Assembly: GCF_009856825.1 (NCBI RefSeq)
Contig: NZ_WVTD01000022.1
Coordinates: 1 to 42,490 of the forward strand
Source: Novosphingobium silvae
GTDB taxonomy: Bacteria; Pseudomonadota; Alphaproteobacteria; Sphingomonadales; Sphingomonadaceae
Reading direction: 5' to 3'
Length of the DNA stretch: 42,490 bases
A program made the translations under genes and the position numbers. The notes below the pieces were generated by a model, which did not search any database, was not told the origin of the DNA, and saw only the letters and a program-made list of their open reading frames with translations. Of this stretch, positions 16,240 through 25,690 are shown piece by piece; positions within the stretch are counted from its first letter, which is position 1; each line of letters starts with the position of its first letter.

Positions 16240-17154
16240 ATGCTGCTCACCTCTACCCCTGCGCGTCTCATCGCGATGACCGGCCTTACCAACCTGGCCT
16301 TCTGGCTGCTTTGGCCGGCCGCGATCGTGCGCGTCGCCGGTCTGGGCTGGGGACCGGCGGCAACCGGGCTGTTCGGGTCGATCGCGCCGCTGGCCATGTT
16401 CGCCGCCTTGCCGCTGGCATCGCGCCTGGTTGCCATCGCCGGACCAAGGATCGTCACGTCATTGGCCATCTCTCTATTGTCTGCCGCAGCAATCGGGTCC
16501 GCACTACTGCCCGGCGGCGCGCTGAAATGGCTCTGGACTGGCTTGCTGGGTGCTGGAACGGGGCTACGTTGGATTGCAGAGGACTTCTGGATCGCCGATG
16601 CCGTGCCACCGGAGCGCAGTGGGCGCATCCTCTCGGTTGGCGAAACTGTCGTCGGCCTGGGATTGCCGCCGGACCTACGCTGGCATCGGCAGCGGGCGGC
16701 AATGTGATGGCCCTTGGGCTTGCGGCTGCCGCCATGTCATTGGTATGCGGGCTGCTCATCGCTGGCGTGAATGAACCAGATCACAAGCCTGGAACACCCC
16801 CCGGCGGCATGGATGAGGCTACCCGGTTTGCTGGCCTTCCGCTCTGTGCCGCGGCATTGCTGCTAGCGGCAGCGCTGCTCGGCGGCATCAACGAAACCGG
16901 CGTTGCCGGTGTCGCACCACTGCTGTCCATCGCTGGCGATGGGAGCCAGCCATTGTTTGCTGCGGCCGCAGTTGGGCTTGGCAGCTTCGCCGCACAATAT
17001 GGACTGGGCGCGGCGGCCGATCGCTTGGGTGGTTGCAAAGTGCTGATGGCCTGCGCAGCGCTGCTCGCCGCCGCACTGTCCGCGATCGCCATCGCACCGA
17101 CGACGCTGCCGGTCGCGTCCTTCATCATCGGCGGCGCGGGCGGCGGGATTTATA
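16240..17154 (+). pseudogene. MFS transporter (YcaD-like), frameshifted and cut by the transposon
   Basis: It begins at ATG 16240 with hydrophobic helices (MTGLTNLAFWLLWPAAIVRV, later WIAEDFWIADAVPPERSGR and GETVVGLG). Near 16,660 the frame shifts; the protein continues as GIAAGPTLASAAGGNVMALG and further helices up to IIGGAGGGIYR. At 17,154 it ends abruptly where the transposon inverted repeat starts, so the last helices are missing. Drug or metabolite efflux is a family-level guess. It follows the dead OYE gene by 18 nt. Confidence 0.8.
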
Positions 17155-17217
17155 GGCGTCACCTCAAGCTTTGTTCGCCAGACAACGATTTCTCGGACAT
17201 AAGCGGAACATGGGCTA
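17155..17217 (+). repeat. Left terminal inverted repeat of the transposon
   Basis: It starts GGCGTCACCTCAAGCTTTGT and ends in the tnpA stop codon. 54 of 63 positions match the reverse complement of 30021-30083; the first 37 have only two mismatches. Confidence 0.85.
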
Positions 17218-20184
17218 CGCTACACGCTTCAACCGCGCCATTGGCTCGTTGAGTGGGTGGAATTCACCTGCTGGAAGTCGCCTGGCCTGCTCCCAGAGGT
17301 AATCGCCGGTCAGACTGATGTGCGCCCAGCCCATCGGAGAAAGGTGCGCAAGCAGTGCCGCATCGAACGTCGTGCCGACAGCGTTGAGGTGCTGGGCGGC
17401 CCGGTCGAGATAGACCGTGTTCCAGTAGGAAATCGCCGCAATCAGCAGGTTCAGCCCAGATGCGCGAAATTCCTGATTTTCCAGCGAGCGATCGGTGAAC
17501 CGACCCTGCCGGTTGGTATAGATGGCGGCGGCAAGCGTGTGCCTCGCCTCGCCTTTGTTGAGACCGGCCTGACAGGCACGTCGCAGTTCCGGTTGTTCAA
17601 GCCAATCGAGCGTGAACAAAGTGCGCTCGATACGGCCCAGTTCAGCCAATGCAAAATCCAGCCTGTTCTGGCGTTTGTAGGCGGCAAGTTTTCGCAAGAT
17701 TACTGACGGCGCCACCGTGCCATCCTTGATTGAGGCGACAATCCTGACGATGTCATCCCAATCGGCCTCGATCGCTGCCGTTTTGATGGTGCGGCCCATC
17801 AGATTTTCGATGCCCTTGTATGTCGATGGCGCAGCGATCGAACCCAGCTTGCGGTCGCCAATATCGCGCAGCCGGGGCGCGAAGCGGAACCCGAGTAGGT
17901 GGCAGAGTGCGAAAACATGATCGGTGGCGCCGCCGGTATCGGTATAGTGCTCATGCAACGGAAGGTTGCCGGCGCCCAGGACAAGCCCGTCGAGCACGTA
18001 AGGCGCTTCACCTGCCGTCGCGGACATGATCCGTGATCCGAATGATGCGAAGTGATCGGAAAGGTGAGAATAGATTTTCACGCCAGGTTCGGCGCCATAT
18101 TTGGCATTGACGTCCGCCGCCCCTGAACGGCTCCGCCCCGACCGGAAGAACTGGCCATCGGACGACGAACTGGTGCCAGCGCCCCAATGCCGCGCGAAGG
18201 GTAATTCGTGATGGGCTGAGATGATCATGGCCAGCGCGGCCTGATAGTTCTCGGGTGAAAGATACCAGTTGTGGGTCCATGCGAGTTGGGCATAGCTGAC
18301 GCCTTCGCTGGCATTGGCCATCCGCTCCAGCCCGAGGTTGGTGCCATCAGCCAGAATTGCGGCGAGTACCGTGCTGGGGTTGTCGTGCTCCTTGCCTGAG
18401 CGCAGGTCACGGAATGCGTTCAAAAAACCAGTGCGTTCGGCGACTTCAAGCAGCAGCTCGGTGATGCGCACGCGGGGAAGCAGGGTATCGAGCTTGCGAT
18501 CGAGGGCTTCAGCTTCCGGTGGGGTGACAGGCGGCATTTGCTGAAGCTTGAGCCGGTCTCGTTCGAGCGACACTCCCTCAAGCTTGTTTGTTTTCAACTG
18601 CTTGGCAAATCGGCGCAGCCGCCAGTCAAGATTTCGTGCCCGGTCAGCGAGGTAGGATGCAGCATTTGAATCGAACGGAAGCACATCCGCCACTTTGGCG
18701 GCGTCGCGCCGACCCAGCAAATAGGCATCGAAGCGCTGATAGTTGCGGGTTCCCTCGATCCATACATCACCGGCGCGCAAACGATCACGCAAGGTTGCCA
18801 TGATCGCAATTTCATAACGTCGGCGGTCGATACGGCCGCTTTCGGTGATGAGACGCTTCCACTGCCGATTGGGGAATGGCAGTGGAACGCCATCGGGAAG
18901 GTCGCGCGACTTTCGTGTGTTCGCATCGCGAATGACATCGATGGCTTTGATCAGTGCCGTCCCTGTTCCAGACGCCTTGAAGGTGAAGGCGTCCAGAAAT
19001 GCCGGGCTGAAACGCCGTAGCGTGGCGTAACGCTCGGTTGCCGTTACCAGTGCGTCCTCGCCGGCAAGATCAGCAAGGGCATCTACTTGGGCCTTTGCCG
19101 CAACAAGCCGGTGCCAGCCCACCGCTTCGTCAATCAATTCGAGCGGATCGCCGCCATTCTGGACAGCCTCATCAAGTGCTGTAATCGTGGCGCCAAACAG
19201 CCGCATGAGTTGCCCCACCGACTGAATACTATCTTGGTAGCGACGCTCGCGCCCACGCCGCGCGCGCGTGAACATGCCGCCGATAAGTCGGTCAAACATT
19301 TGGATCGCGGCATCGGCAAGTCTGGCCTCAAGGTCGATCACTGCGGCCGTCAACGTCGCCCGCCTGCGATTGACGCTGTAATCCGAAAGCAGGAATGCCG
19401 GTGCCACGCCGCCCTCGCGGACAAATTGGGCAAAGCGGAATTCCGGAATGGCGCCCCCAACTACCGGGTGGATACCTATGCCGCGAACATAGCGCAGGCG
19501 CTCAAGCAAGCCATTGATATTGGCCGCAGTCGGGGCTTCTTCGAAATTACGCAACCACGCCAGCGGTGTCATGCCGAAATCCGGGTTGTTGATTACGAGT
19601 TCGTCTAGCCGTGTCAGTTCAGCAGAGCTGAGGCCTTCGACGATTGCGGCTGCGGCAGCTTTGCGTGCGCGTGCCCGGCCAGCAAGACCGGCGCGTTCCA
19701 GTGTGTCGCCTGACGGAAGAATGAACCGCTCACCCTTCAGGCCAACCATGAGGGCGCGAACAATCGGTTCACCTCTGTCTGTATACTCGGCGGCTTGCGC
19801 GGCAAGATTCAGGGCAAGTGCCAGGTCGCCGCGTCGAAACGGGCGTATGCCAAGATAACGCGCCACGAGATCGGCATGATCGGTACGGGTTTGCGCGCGC
19901 TGACCATATGCAGAGAAGGAGGAAGGATCGACGAATAACTGTGCCGCGAGGTACTGAAGAATGACGTCGGGAAGCCCGATCTCGGGTTGCAGACCAAAGC
20001 CGGGATGTCGCATCAAAGCGATTTGTGCAGCCAGACCGAGGCGATTTGCTGGACCATAGCGGCGCCCAACCAATTCAACATCTTCCGCAGAAAGGGTATA
20101 ATGCCCAATGATCGCGGTTTCTTGGACAGGAGGATCGAACAGGCGCCGGCGCTCGTCTCCGGTCAGAAGTCGGCGTCGTGCCAT
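17215..20184 (-). CDS. tnpA: Tn3-family transposase TnpA
   Basis: 989 aa from ATG 20184, the standard Tn3-transposase length; an upstream extension to 20316 is not needed. The N-terminal DNA-binding part opens MARRRLLTGDERRRLFDPP. The DDE domain includes DGQFF (first Asp, about 690), YTDTGGATDHVFAL (second Asp) and the C-terminal ARHTLAAAIYTNRQGRFTDR with SLENQEFRASGLNLLIAAI around the last Glu, closing GWAHISLTGDY. It cuts both ends and joins them to the target replicatively. No frameshift, so it appears active. Its stop overlaps the left inverted repeat. Confidence 0.95.
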   Translation of the reverse strand: MARRRLLTGDERRRLFDPPVQETAIIGHYTLSAEDVELVGRRYGPANRLGLAAQIALMRHPGFGLQPEIGLPDVILQYLAAQLFVDPSSFSAYGQRAQTRTDHADLVARYLGIRPFRRGDLALALNLAAQAAEYTDRGEPIVRALMVGLKGERFILPSGDTLERAGLAGRARARKAAAAAIVEGLSSAELTRLDELVINNPDFGMTPLAWLRNFEEAPTAANINGLLERLRYVRGIGIHPVVGGAIPEFRFAQFVREGGVAPAFLLSDYSVNRRRATLTAAVIDLEARLADAAIQMFDRLIGGMFTRARRGRERRYQDSIQSVGQLMRLFGATITALDEAVQNGGDPLELIDEAVGWHRLVAAKAQVDALADLAGEDALVTATERYATLRRFSPAFLDAFTFKASGTGTALIKAIDVIRDANTRKSRDLPDGVPLPFPNRQWKRLITESGRIDRRRYEIAIMATLRDRLRAGDVWIEGTRNYQRFDAYLLGRRDAAKVADVLPFDSNAASYLADRARNLDWRLRRFAKQLKTNKLEGVSLERDRLKLQQMPPVTPPEAEALDRKLDTLLPRVRITELLLEVAERTGFLNAFRDLRSGKEHDNPSTVLAAILADGTNLGLERMANASEGVSYAQLAWTHNWYLSPENYQAALAMIISAHHELPFARHWGAGTSSSSDGQFFRSGRSRSGAADVNAKYGAEPGVKIYSHLSDHFASFGSRIMSATAGEAPYVLDGLVLGAGNLPLHEHYTDTGGATDHVFALCHLLGFRFAPRLRDIGDRKLGSIAAPSTYKGIENLMGRTIKTAAIEADWDDIVRIVASIKDGTVAPSVILRKLAAYKRQNRLDFALAELGRIERTLFTLDWLEQPELRRACQAGLNKGEARHTLAAAIYTNRQGRFTDRSLENQEFRASGLNLLIAAISYWNTVYLDRAAQHLNAVGTTFDAALLAHLSPMGWAHISLTGDYLWEQARRLPAGEFHPLNEPMARLKRVA

Positions 20185-20275
20185 TTTGCTCTCCCGCTGA
20201 GGCGAATTACAAAATTGACACCAAAGCGGCTTGCACTGGAGGGAGGCCATTCGTTGCCGGTTGATCCCCGAGCAA

Positions 20276-21694
20276 TCACCCGGCGCAGCAAGACAGTTTG
20301 GCGACATCCTTATCAAACGTTTGGGCCGCCAGTTTGAGGCCTTCCACAGTGGTCAGGTAAGGAAATATCGTTGCACCCAATTCCAGGGTGGTCATGCCGT
20401 GTTTGATCGCCAGCACCAGTGTCTGGATCGAATCCGCGCCTTCGGGTGCCATGATCTGGCCGCCCAGCAAACGGTCGTTCGCCTTGTCGGCAATCAGTTT
20501 GATGAGACCCCGCGTATCGCGTGCTGCCAGTGCCCTTGGCACAGCATCGAGCGGGAGCAGCGAAACCTTGATGTCCAGGCCTTGCGCCCGTGCTGTCGTT
20601 TCAGTGAGGCCGGCGCTGGCGACTTGCGGGTCGGTGAAGACGACGGATGGCATGGAGGAATTGTCGTAGCGGTATTGGTTGCCCGTCACCGCGTTGCGCG
20701 CGGCCAGTTTTGCGCCATAGGCGGCCATGTAGACGAACTGGTCCCGTCCCGTTACATCGCCCGCCGCGTAAATGCCTGGAACCGACGTTTCGAGGTGGTC
20801 ATCGACGACGATTCCACCATTACGGGCAAGCACTATGCCGCGCTCCTCCAGCCCAAGCCCGTCGCTATTGGGTCGGCGTCCGGTGGCGATGAGCACCTGT
20901 TCCGCCGCGACGGTGTCACAATGCCCCTCGCAGGTCAATTCGACCCCGCTCTGTGTTTGGGCGATACGCTGATAGCCGACACCTGCGCAAACCCGCACGC
21001 CCTCGGCTTCCAAATAGTTTTTCAGCGCGGCACTCACTTCCGGGTCCATTTCGGGGAGCAGGCGGCTTCGGCAGCAGATGGTGACATCAACGCCCAGACG
21101 CGAAAACATCTGTCCCAGTTCTACCCCGATCACCCCGCCACCGATCACCAGCAGCGATTTGGGCAAGCGATCCAGCGCCAGCGCCGATGTGCTGGTTAGG
21201 TAGGGCACGCTGTCCATCCCCGGAATCGGCGGCACGGCGGCGTGCGCACCCATCGCCAATATGACCTTGCCGACCTTCATGGGCGCATCGCCGACAATCA
21301 GCGCACCATCGGCAAAGCGTGCCTTGCCCTCGATATAGCTCACACCTTCATAGGCGGGCAGCAGATCGACATATTTTTTTTGGCGCAGCGTCGTGACAAG
21401 ATCGTCCTTCGACGCCGCCAATACGGACCAGTCATCCATCTGGACAGCGCCCCCAAGGCCGGGAAAGCGCGCGGCGGCAAGCCCACCATGCACCGCTTCG
21501 GCGGCGCGGATCAGCGTCTTGGAAGGAACGCAGCCAACATTGACACAGGTGCCGCCAATCGTGCCGTGACCGACGAGCGCCACTTTCGCGCCCAGATCGG
21601 CAGCGGCGATCGCGGCGGAGAACCCGGCAGAACCCGCGCCGATGACGGCAACGTCAAATCCTTCCTGCCCGGGGCGGTTGCAACAGTCGTTCAT
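20276..21694 (-). CDS. merA: Mercuric reductase MerA
   Basis: 472 aa, a short form without the N-terminal heavy-metal-associated domain, although the first residues (MNDCCNRPG) contain a Cys pair. FAD site VAVIGAGSAGFSAAIAAADL; redox-active disulfide GGTCVNVGCVPSK; NADPH site LLVIGGGVIGVELGQMF; second FAD motif GIYAAGDVTG; C-terminal vicinal pair SCCAG needed to take Hg(II). It reduces Hg(II) to Hg(0) in the cytoplasm with NADPH. Third gene of the merT-merP-merA operon; tnpA follows 91 nt downstream on the same strand. Confidence 0.95.
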   Translation of the reverse strand: MNDCCNRPGQEGFDVAVIGAGSAGFSAAIAAADLGAKVALVGHGTIGGTCVNVGCVPSKTLIRAAEAVHGGLAAARFPGLGGAVQMDDWSVLAASKDDLVTTLRQKKYVDLLPAYEGVSYIEGKARFADGALIVGDAPMKVGKVILAMGAHAAVPPIPGMDSVPYLTSTSALALDRLPKSLLVIGGGVIGVELGQMFSRLGVDVTICCRSRLLPEMDPEVSAALKNYLEAEGVRVCAGVGYQRIAQTQSGVELTCEGHCDTVAAEQVLIATGRRPNSDGLGLEERGIVLARNGGIVVDDHLETSVPGIYAAGDVTGRDQFVYMAAYGAKLAARNAVTGNQYRYDNSSMPSVVFTDPQVASAGLTETTARAQGLDIKVSLLPLDAVPRALAARDTRGLIKLIADKANDRLLGGQIMAPEGADSIQTLVLAIKHGMTTLELGATIFPYLTTVEGLKLAAQTFDKDVAKLSCCAG

Positions 21695-21731
21695 TGCTTA
21701 TCGCTTTCTTGAGGCGCTGGCGGCGCCCCGC

Positions 21732-22061
21732 TCAGTTTTGAATAGCGCGCGCCGGATAACCCGCGTTGGTTGATGCAGCGGCAATCGCAGCAGCATTGGT
21801 GCGGCGCGGGTTATAGGTTGCGCGCGCGGTCTTGGCTGCGAAATCGACCGTGACCGCCGTTACCCCGGCGACGCCTTCCATCGCCTTCTTCACGGTGATC
21901 GGGCAGGTGGCGCAGGTCATGTTCTCTATGGCAAAGGTGGTTTGCTTCTGAGCGGTTGCGGTAGCCGCGGGGCGATCTTGCGCCGTGCCACTAACTGCAT
22001 AGGCGACCCCGCCGCCAGCCATAGCCAGCACGGCCATAGCGATACATACTGTCTTTTTCAT
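21732..22061 (-). CDS. merP: Periplasmic mercury-binding protein MerP
   Basis: 109 aa. Signal peptide MKKTVCIAMAVLAMAGGGVAYA, a 20-residue Ala/Thr/Gln linker, then one HMA domain with IENMTCATCPITVKKAMEG: the two Cys bind Hg(II) and pass it to MerT. It is longer than classical MerP (about 91 aa) because of the linker. It lies 37 nt upstream of merA and 12 nt after merT. Confidence 0.93.
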   Translation of the reverse strand: MKKTVCIAMAVLAMAGGGVAYAVSGTAQDRPAATATAQKQTTFAIENMTCATCPITVKKAMEGVAGVTAVTVDFAAKTARATYNPRRTNAAAIAAASTNAGYPARAIQN

Positions 22062-22073
22062 GGGTATTTCCTT

Positions 22074-22469
22074 TCAATAGAACCAGGGTGCCCACCAGTC
22101 GATGGTGAGCGCCAGGATGGCGACGGCAAGGCCCAGCCACAGCACCGCCTTGGTGGTCCAAGCCGATTGTGGACGAGCGCAGTAGGAACCGTCTTCACAG
22201 GGCGGTTTCGGCTTGAAATAGACATGCCAGAAGCCGTAGCCGAGCAGCGCGAGCGTTACGCCTGCGACATAGGGCTTGTAAGGTTCGAGCGCCGTCAGGT
22301 TGGCGATCCACGCGCCGGAAATTCCGAGCATAACCAACAGTAGCGGGACGACGCAGCAAGCCGAGGCGAGCCCCGCGCCGATCAATGCGCCCGCCGCAAC
22401 CCAGTTTGCCTGCTTCGGCTCGTGGTTTTCGGTGAGGGCTGGCTGTCCCGCTTCCGGCGTTGAGACCAT
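22074..22469 (-). CDS. merT: Mercury transport protein MerT
   Basis: 131 aa from ATG 22469 (MVSTPEAGQPA), with three membrane helices. The first helix carries the Cys pair in GLASACCVVPLLLVMLG; a second pair lies in the loop CEDGSYC. These pairs relay Hg(II) across the inner membrane to MerA. A frame extension to 22613 would run over the mer promoter and is rejected. First gene of the operon, read from the MerR-controlled promoter at 22504-22534. Confidence 0.93.
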   Translation of the reverse strand: MVSTPEAGQPALTENHEPKQANWVAAGALIGAGLASACCVVPLLLVMLGISGAWIANLTALEPYKPYVAGVTLALLGYGFWHVYFKPKPPCEDGSYCARPQSAWTTKAVLWLGLAVAILALTIDWWAPWFY

Positions 22470-22503
22470 GGCTTGAATCCCTTGTTCCAACTGAGTGATT
22501 CGC

Positions 22504-22534
22504 AATGTAGGCTCTGTAGCCACTACAGACTCAA
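22504..22534 (-). promoter_or_regulatory. mer promoter/operator (PmerT) with 19-bp spacer
   Basis: On the minus strand: -35 TTGAGT (22534-22529), a 19-nt spacer, -10 TACATT (22509-22504). The spacer contains the dyad TCTGTAG-TGG-CTACAGA (22529-22513). An over-long 19-bp spacer with the dyad between the boxes is the hallmark of MerR-activated promoters. Confidence 0.9.
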
Positions 22535-22545
22535 GAGGTATTTTC

Positions 22546-22968
22546 ATGGAGCAACAGGTCGGCATCTTGCGTGCCCAGCTTGCCCGGAAAACAGGCTGCA
22601 ATCTCGAAACCATCCGCTATTACGAGAAGGTGGGATTGCTGCCGGGGCCGCCTCGCAGTTCCAACGGCTACCGCGTCTATTCGCCGGAACTGGTGCAAAG
22701 GTTGCAGTTCATCCTGCGCGCGCGCGACCTTGGCTATGCAATGGATGAGATACGGTCATTGTTGTCGCTCACCGATACCGGTGCACAAACCTGCGCGGAG
22801 GTTATGGCGAGAACCGAACTCCACCTTGAAGATGTCCGCCGCCGCATTGCAGATTTGCAGAAGATAGAGGTGACGCTGGCGACCACGTTAGCCAGATGCA
22901 CTGGAGATGACGTTGCCGAATGTCCCATCCTGGAAGCACTCCAGTTTTTACCCCATCAAGGCAATTGA
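22546..22968 (+). CDS. merR: Mercury-responsive regulator MerR
   Basis: 140 aa from ATG 22546 (AAGAGGT just upstream). N-terminal winged helix: TGCNLETIRYYEKVGLLPGP, RSSNGYRVYSPELVQRLQFI. The long dimer helix follows. The Hg-binding Cys are visible as TCAEV (about 88), LARCTGDD (about 119) and AECPILEAL (about 128), the MerR pattern. It represses, then on Hg(II) activates merTPA from the divergent promoter that lies directly in front of it. Confidence 0.93.
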   Translation: MEQQVGILRAQLARKTGCNLETIRYYEKVGLLPGPPRSSNGYRVYSPELVQRLQFILRARDLGYAMDEIRSLLSLTDTGAQTCAEVMARTELHLEDVRRRIADLQKIEVTLATTLARCTGDDVAECPILEALQFLPHQGN

Positions 22969-22997
22969 CGCCATCTTTGAGGGATTTGATTTTGTGA

Positions 22998-23117
22998 TGT
23001 CAGCTTGGAGTATAGCCTAACCGGACGTCAGGATGCAGCGGCGGTTTCTGTCAGGATAGGGTTATGGCAAGCATTTATTGACGCATGTTCCGCCGTGTCA
23101 TAGAATTCAACCTGACA
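22998..23117. other. Putative res site of the resolvase
   Basis: Between merR and tnpR there are several TGTCA/TGACR-type half sites. One pair is TGTCA 23096-23100 with TGACA 23113-23117. Another is TGTCAGG from 23049 with TGACG ending 23083. A third, less clear site begins TGTCA at 22998 and contains a central TATA. Three subsites of unequal length just upstream of tnpR is the usual res layout. The limits are approximate. Confidence 0.5.
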
Positions 23118-23135
23118 TTTTGACCGGAGGCGGCG

Positions 23136-23696
23136 ATGAAAGGCCAGAGGATCGGTTACGTCCGGGTGAGCACATTCGATCAGAATGTCGATCGCCAGTT
23201 GGACGGGCAGTCGCTCGACCGGATTTTCACCGACAAGGCATCGGGCAAGGACATCAACCGCCCCGAACTCGATGCCATGCTCGCCTTCGCCCGCGAGGGT
23301 GACACCGTCGTGGTCCACAGCATGGATCGATTGGCGCGTAATCTCGACGATCTGCGCAAACTGGTTCAGTCCCTCACCAAAAGAGGCGTCCGGATCGAGT
23401 TCGTGAAGGAAAGCCTGGCCTTCTCGGGCGAGGATTCCCCGATGGCCAACCTGATGCTCTCGGTCATGGGTGCGTTCGCCGAATTCGAGCGCGCCCTGAT
23501 CCGGGAGCGGCAGCGCGAAGGCATTGCGGTCGCCAGACAACGCGGTGCTTATCGCGGGCGGAAACGTTCCCTCTCCGACGAAATGGTCGCCGAGCTGCAC
23601 CGCCGTGTTGATGACGGCGAGCGCAAGGCCGTCATCGCCCGTGACCTGGGGATCAGTCGCGAAACCCTCTACCAGTATCTCCGCGCTGCCACCTGA
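23136..23696 (+). CDS. tnpR: Serine resolvase TnpR
   Basis: 186 aa. Catalytic Ser in IGYVRVSTFDQN (about residue 12); the active-site Arg block VVHSMDRLARNLDDLRKLVQ; the E-helix region LMLSVMGAFAEFERALIRER; and a C-terminal helix-turn-helix AVIARDLGISRETLYQYL. It resolves the cointegrate left by replicative transposition at the res site just upstream. Complete and probably active. Confidence 0.92.
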   Translation: MKGQRIGYVRVSTFDQNVDRQLDGQSLDRIFTDKASGKDINRPELDAMLAFAREGDTVVVHSMDRLARNLDDLRKLVQSLTKRGVRIEFVKESLAFSGEDSPMANLMLSVMGAFAEFERALIRERQREGIAVARQRGAYRGRKRSLSDEMVAELHRRVDDGERKAVIARDLGISRETLYQYLRAAT

Positions 23697-23780
23697 GCCG
23701 GTTTCACCCAGCCTCGCTCACCCTTAGGCTTGTCTGATTGATACGACCAATGTCACGTCTCTTGAATTGCTTGAATCATA

Positions 23781-24875
23781 TCAATGAGGATTGGAGGTCT
23801 CCTTCGTCAAACGAATGGCAAGAGCGCGACCGATTGCCGCTGCGGCGACTGGCTGGACGGCGCTTGGCGGAAATGGTGCAACCGAACTAGCATTGATCTC
23901 GCAAAGCGCATAGGAGCCATCGCTGATGGCTTCACCAGGGCGAAATAGGAAGTCGGCGTCCCAAAGAAGCGGAAGATCGTGGTCGGCGATCGACAGCAAC
24001 CTTTGCATCTCTGGAATCCAGCGATCCTCCATCGCTTTCCGTAAGGCTGCGAAGCGCGTCACCTCCGGTCCGAACATGGCGCGGCCCATCGGCTGTGGGG
24101 TTGACGACGTTGTATCAATGGCCGTTGGCGTCATCAGCGCAGTGATCAGGTTGTGCCCAAAGCCAACCACTCGGTGCCCGCACACGTAGCAGCGGACCAT
24201 GCCCTCGGACGACTGCGGCTGATAAGCCTGATCGATCAGCACGCCGCCGTCGTTTAGAAACGGCACCCACCTTTCCAAGCACTCGGCTAGGCTGATGCGC
24301 TCCGATTTGCTTCCTTGGCGGGCCTCTTGAACTTTCACCGACGTTTTCAAAGCCGGAGCGTTTCCCGCTTCGTCTAGTTGGACACGCCATACATTCCTGC
24401 CGCCGTTGCCGTAGTTCGGCTTCAGCACGCGCGGGCCTGCGGCAAGATGTTCGGGGAAACGAGCGCGAAGGCCTTCAGCGTCCACGTATCGATCGACATC
24501 GCTGCCCCATTCCATGGATCGCGTTGTGTAGAGCACTTCCTTGACGCCGATTTTGGCGATCACGTCAGGATGCGCGCTGACGACAACGCCGCACGCCGCG
24601 ACTTCGCGCAGCATCGGGTCGAGCACCGAGCGGTCGCCTGAAATGTCCAACGGATTCACCCAGACCAGCACCGCGTCGAACGACAGCAACTCGTCACGAA
24701 TGTCGCGAACCGCTTCGTCTCTGTACAGTACAGGCCTTGTGGTCGCCCCGAACGACCGCAAGGCTTGAACGATCGGCCACTGCCGAGCTTCATGAAAGCG
24801 ATGCGTCCACTCGGCCGCTTGTCCGCGCCAAAGAAGAGCGATGTTCGGGCCGGATGTCACTGTTGCATCTCCCAT
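23781..24875 (-). CDS. Cj0069-like ATP-grasp-type protein
   Basis: 364 aa from ATG 24875; a TTG extension to 24902 is possible. Features resemble ATP-grasp ligases: VLKPNYGNGGRNVWRVQ (nucleotide-binding Lys and Gly-rich loop, about 150-166), VLIDQAYQPQ and the acidic end LLWDADFLFRP...YALCEINASSVAPFPPSA. From memory this corresponds to the Cj0069 family, whose reaction is unknown and which often travels with resistance genes. It is on the chromate side of the transposon, convergent with tnpR. The N-terminal half (NIALLWRG, DAVLVWVNPLD) is Rossmann-like. Confidence 0.65.
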   Translation of the reverse strand: MGDATVTSGPNIALLWRGQAAEWTHRFHEARQWPIVQALRSFGATTRPVLYRDEAVRDIRDELLSFDAVLVWVNPLDISGDRSVLDPMLREVAACGVVVSAHPDVIAKIGVKEVLYTTRSMEWGSDVDRYVDAEGLRARFPEHLAAGPRVLKPNYGNGGRNVWRVQLDEAGNAPALKTSVKVQEARQGSKSERISLAECLERWVPFLNDGGVLIDQAYQPQSSEGMVRCYVCGHRVVGFGHNLITALMTPTAIDTTSSTPQPMGRAMFGPEVTRFAALRKAMEDRWIPEMQRLLSIADHDLPLLWDADFLFRPGEAISDGSYALCEINASSVAPFPPSAVQPVAAAAIGRALAIRLTKETSNPH

Positions 24876-24946
24876 CGGACCTGCCCCCTTTGTGGTCGCC
24901 AACTCAGGTGTCGCGCAGAAGTGGGTGTTGATCCTCGGCGGACGGG

Positions 24947-25678
24947 TCAGCCGCCGCCGCGCAAAGCCGCGGCATAGCGGCGGTCGACCACTTCCCAGTC
25001 GATGTTGCGGAAGAAGGCGTCGACGTATTTGGCGGCGGCGGTGCCGTAATCCATGTGAAAACTATGCTCGTACATATCGAGCGCCAGCAGCGGCACGCCG
25101 GCGATTGCGCCGTGCATATGATCCCACGCCCAATGGTTGTGCAGCGAGCGGGTGTGGAGATTGTAGACGAGCACGCACCAACCTGATCCGCCGGCAAGAC
25201 TCATGCCGGTGCGGCGGAAGTCGGTCTCCCAGCGGTCGAACGAGCCGAACGCCGCGCCCAGCGCGTCGCGGATCGAGCCGGCTGCTTGACCGTTGCCGCC
25301 CAGCCCGTCGAAATAGATTTCATGGAGCACGACCGAGCCGGTGCGGTGCAGCTCCTCGCGCTTGAGGCCGCCATAGACCACCGGCGGTAGGTCCGGGTCA
25401 GCGAGCGCGGCGGCAAGGCGTGTTTCGATCATATTCAACGCCTTGACCGAGCCGGCATAATTGTTCTCGTGGTGCGATGTGATCAGCCTTTCGGAGAGGC
25501 CGTGGAGCCTGGCGGGATCGAACCTGAGCGGCTTGATCTGATGATTGCCGGCGAATGCGAGGACATTCGTCGGCGCTGCGGTCGGCGTCTGCGCCGAGGC
25601 TTCGTTCATAGTCATGGCTGCGGCTCCAATGCCAAGAGTTGCGATTGCACTGCGTCGGGAAAATTGGTCGATCGTCAC
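24947..25678 (-). CDS. chrC: Tat-exported Fe/Mn superoxide dismutase (ChrC-type)
   Basis: 243 aa starting at GTG 25678, with GGGAG 5-6 nt upstream. The N-terminus SRRSAIATLGIGAAAMTM is a twin-arginine signal, so the enzyme should act in the periplasm. Superoxide-dismutase ligands are visible: first His in SHHENNY, second in VVLHEIYFDG, and the Asp/His pair in LLALDMYEHSFHMDYG. It removes superoxide made during chromate reduction. It starts 12 nt after chrA, and chromate operons of the chrBAC type carry an SOD in this position. Confidence 0.85.
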   Translation of the reverse strand: MTIDQFSRRSAIATLGIGAAAMTMNEASAQTPTAAPTNVLAFAGNHQIKPLRFDPARLHGLSERLITSHHENNYAGSVKALNMIETRLAAALADPDLPPVVYGGLKREELHRTGSVVLHEIYFDGLGGNGQAAGSIRDALGAAFGSFDRWETDFRRTGMSLAGGSGWCVLVYNLHTRSLHNHWAWDHMHGAIAGVPLLALDMYEHSFHMDYGTAAAKYVDAFFRNIDWEVVDRRYAAALRGGG

Positions 25679-25690
25679 ACGTCACTCCCT

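Noticed and set aside
16031..18540. Other GGCATTT strings as further copies of the shared element
   Set aside because: Those near 16,041 and 18,534 are within coding sequence and have no second GGCATT 26 bp away.
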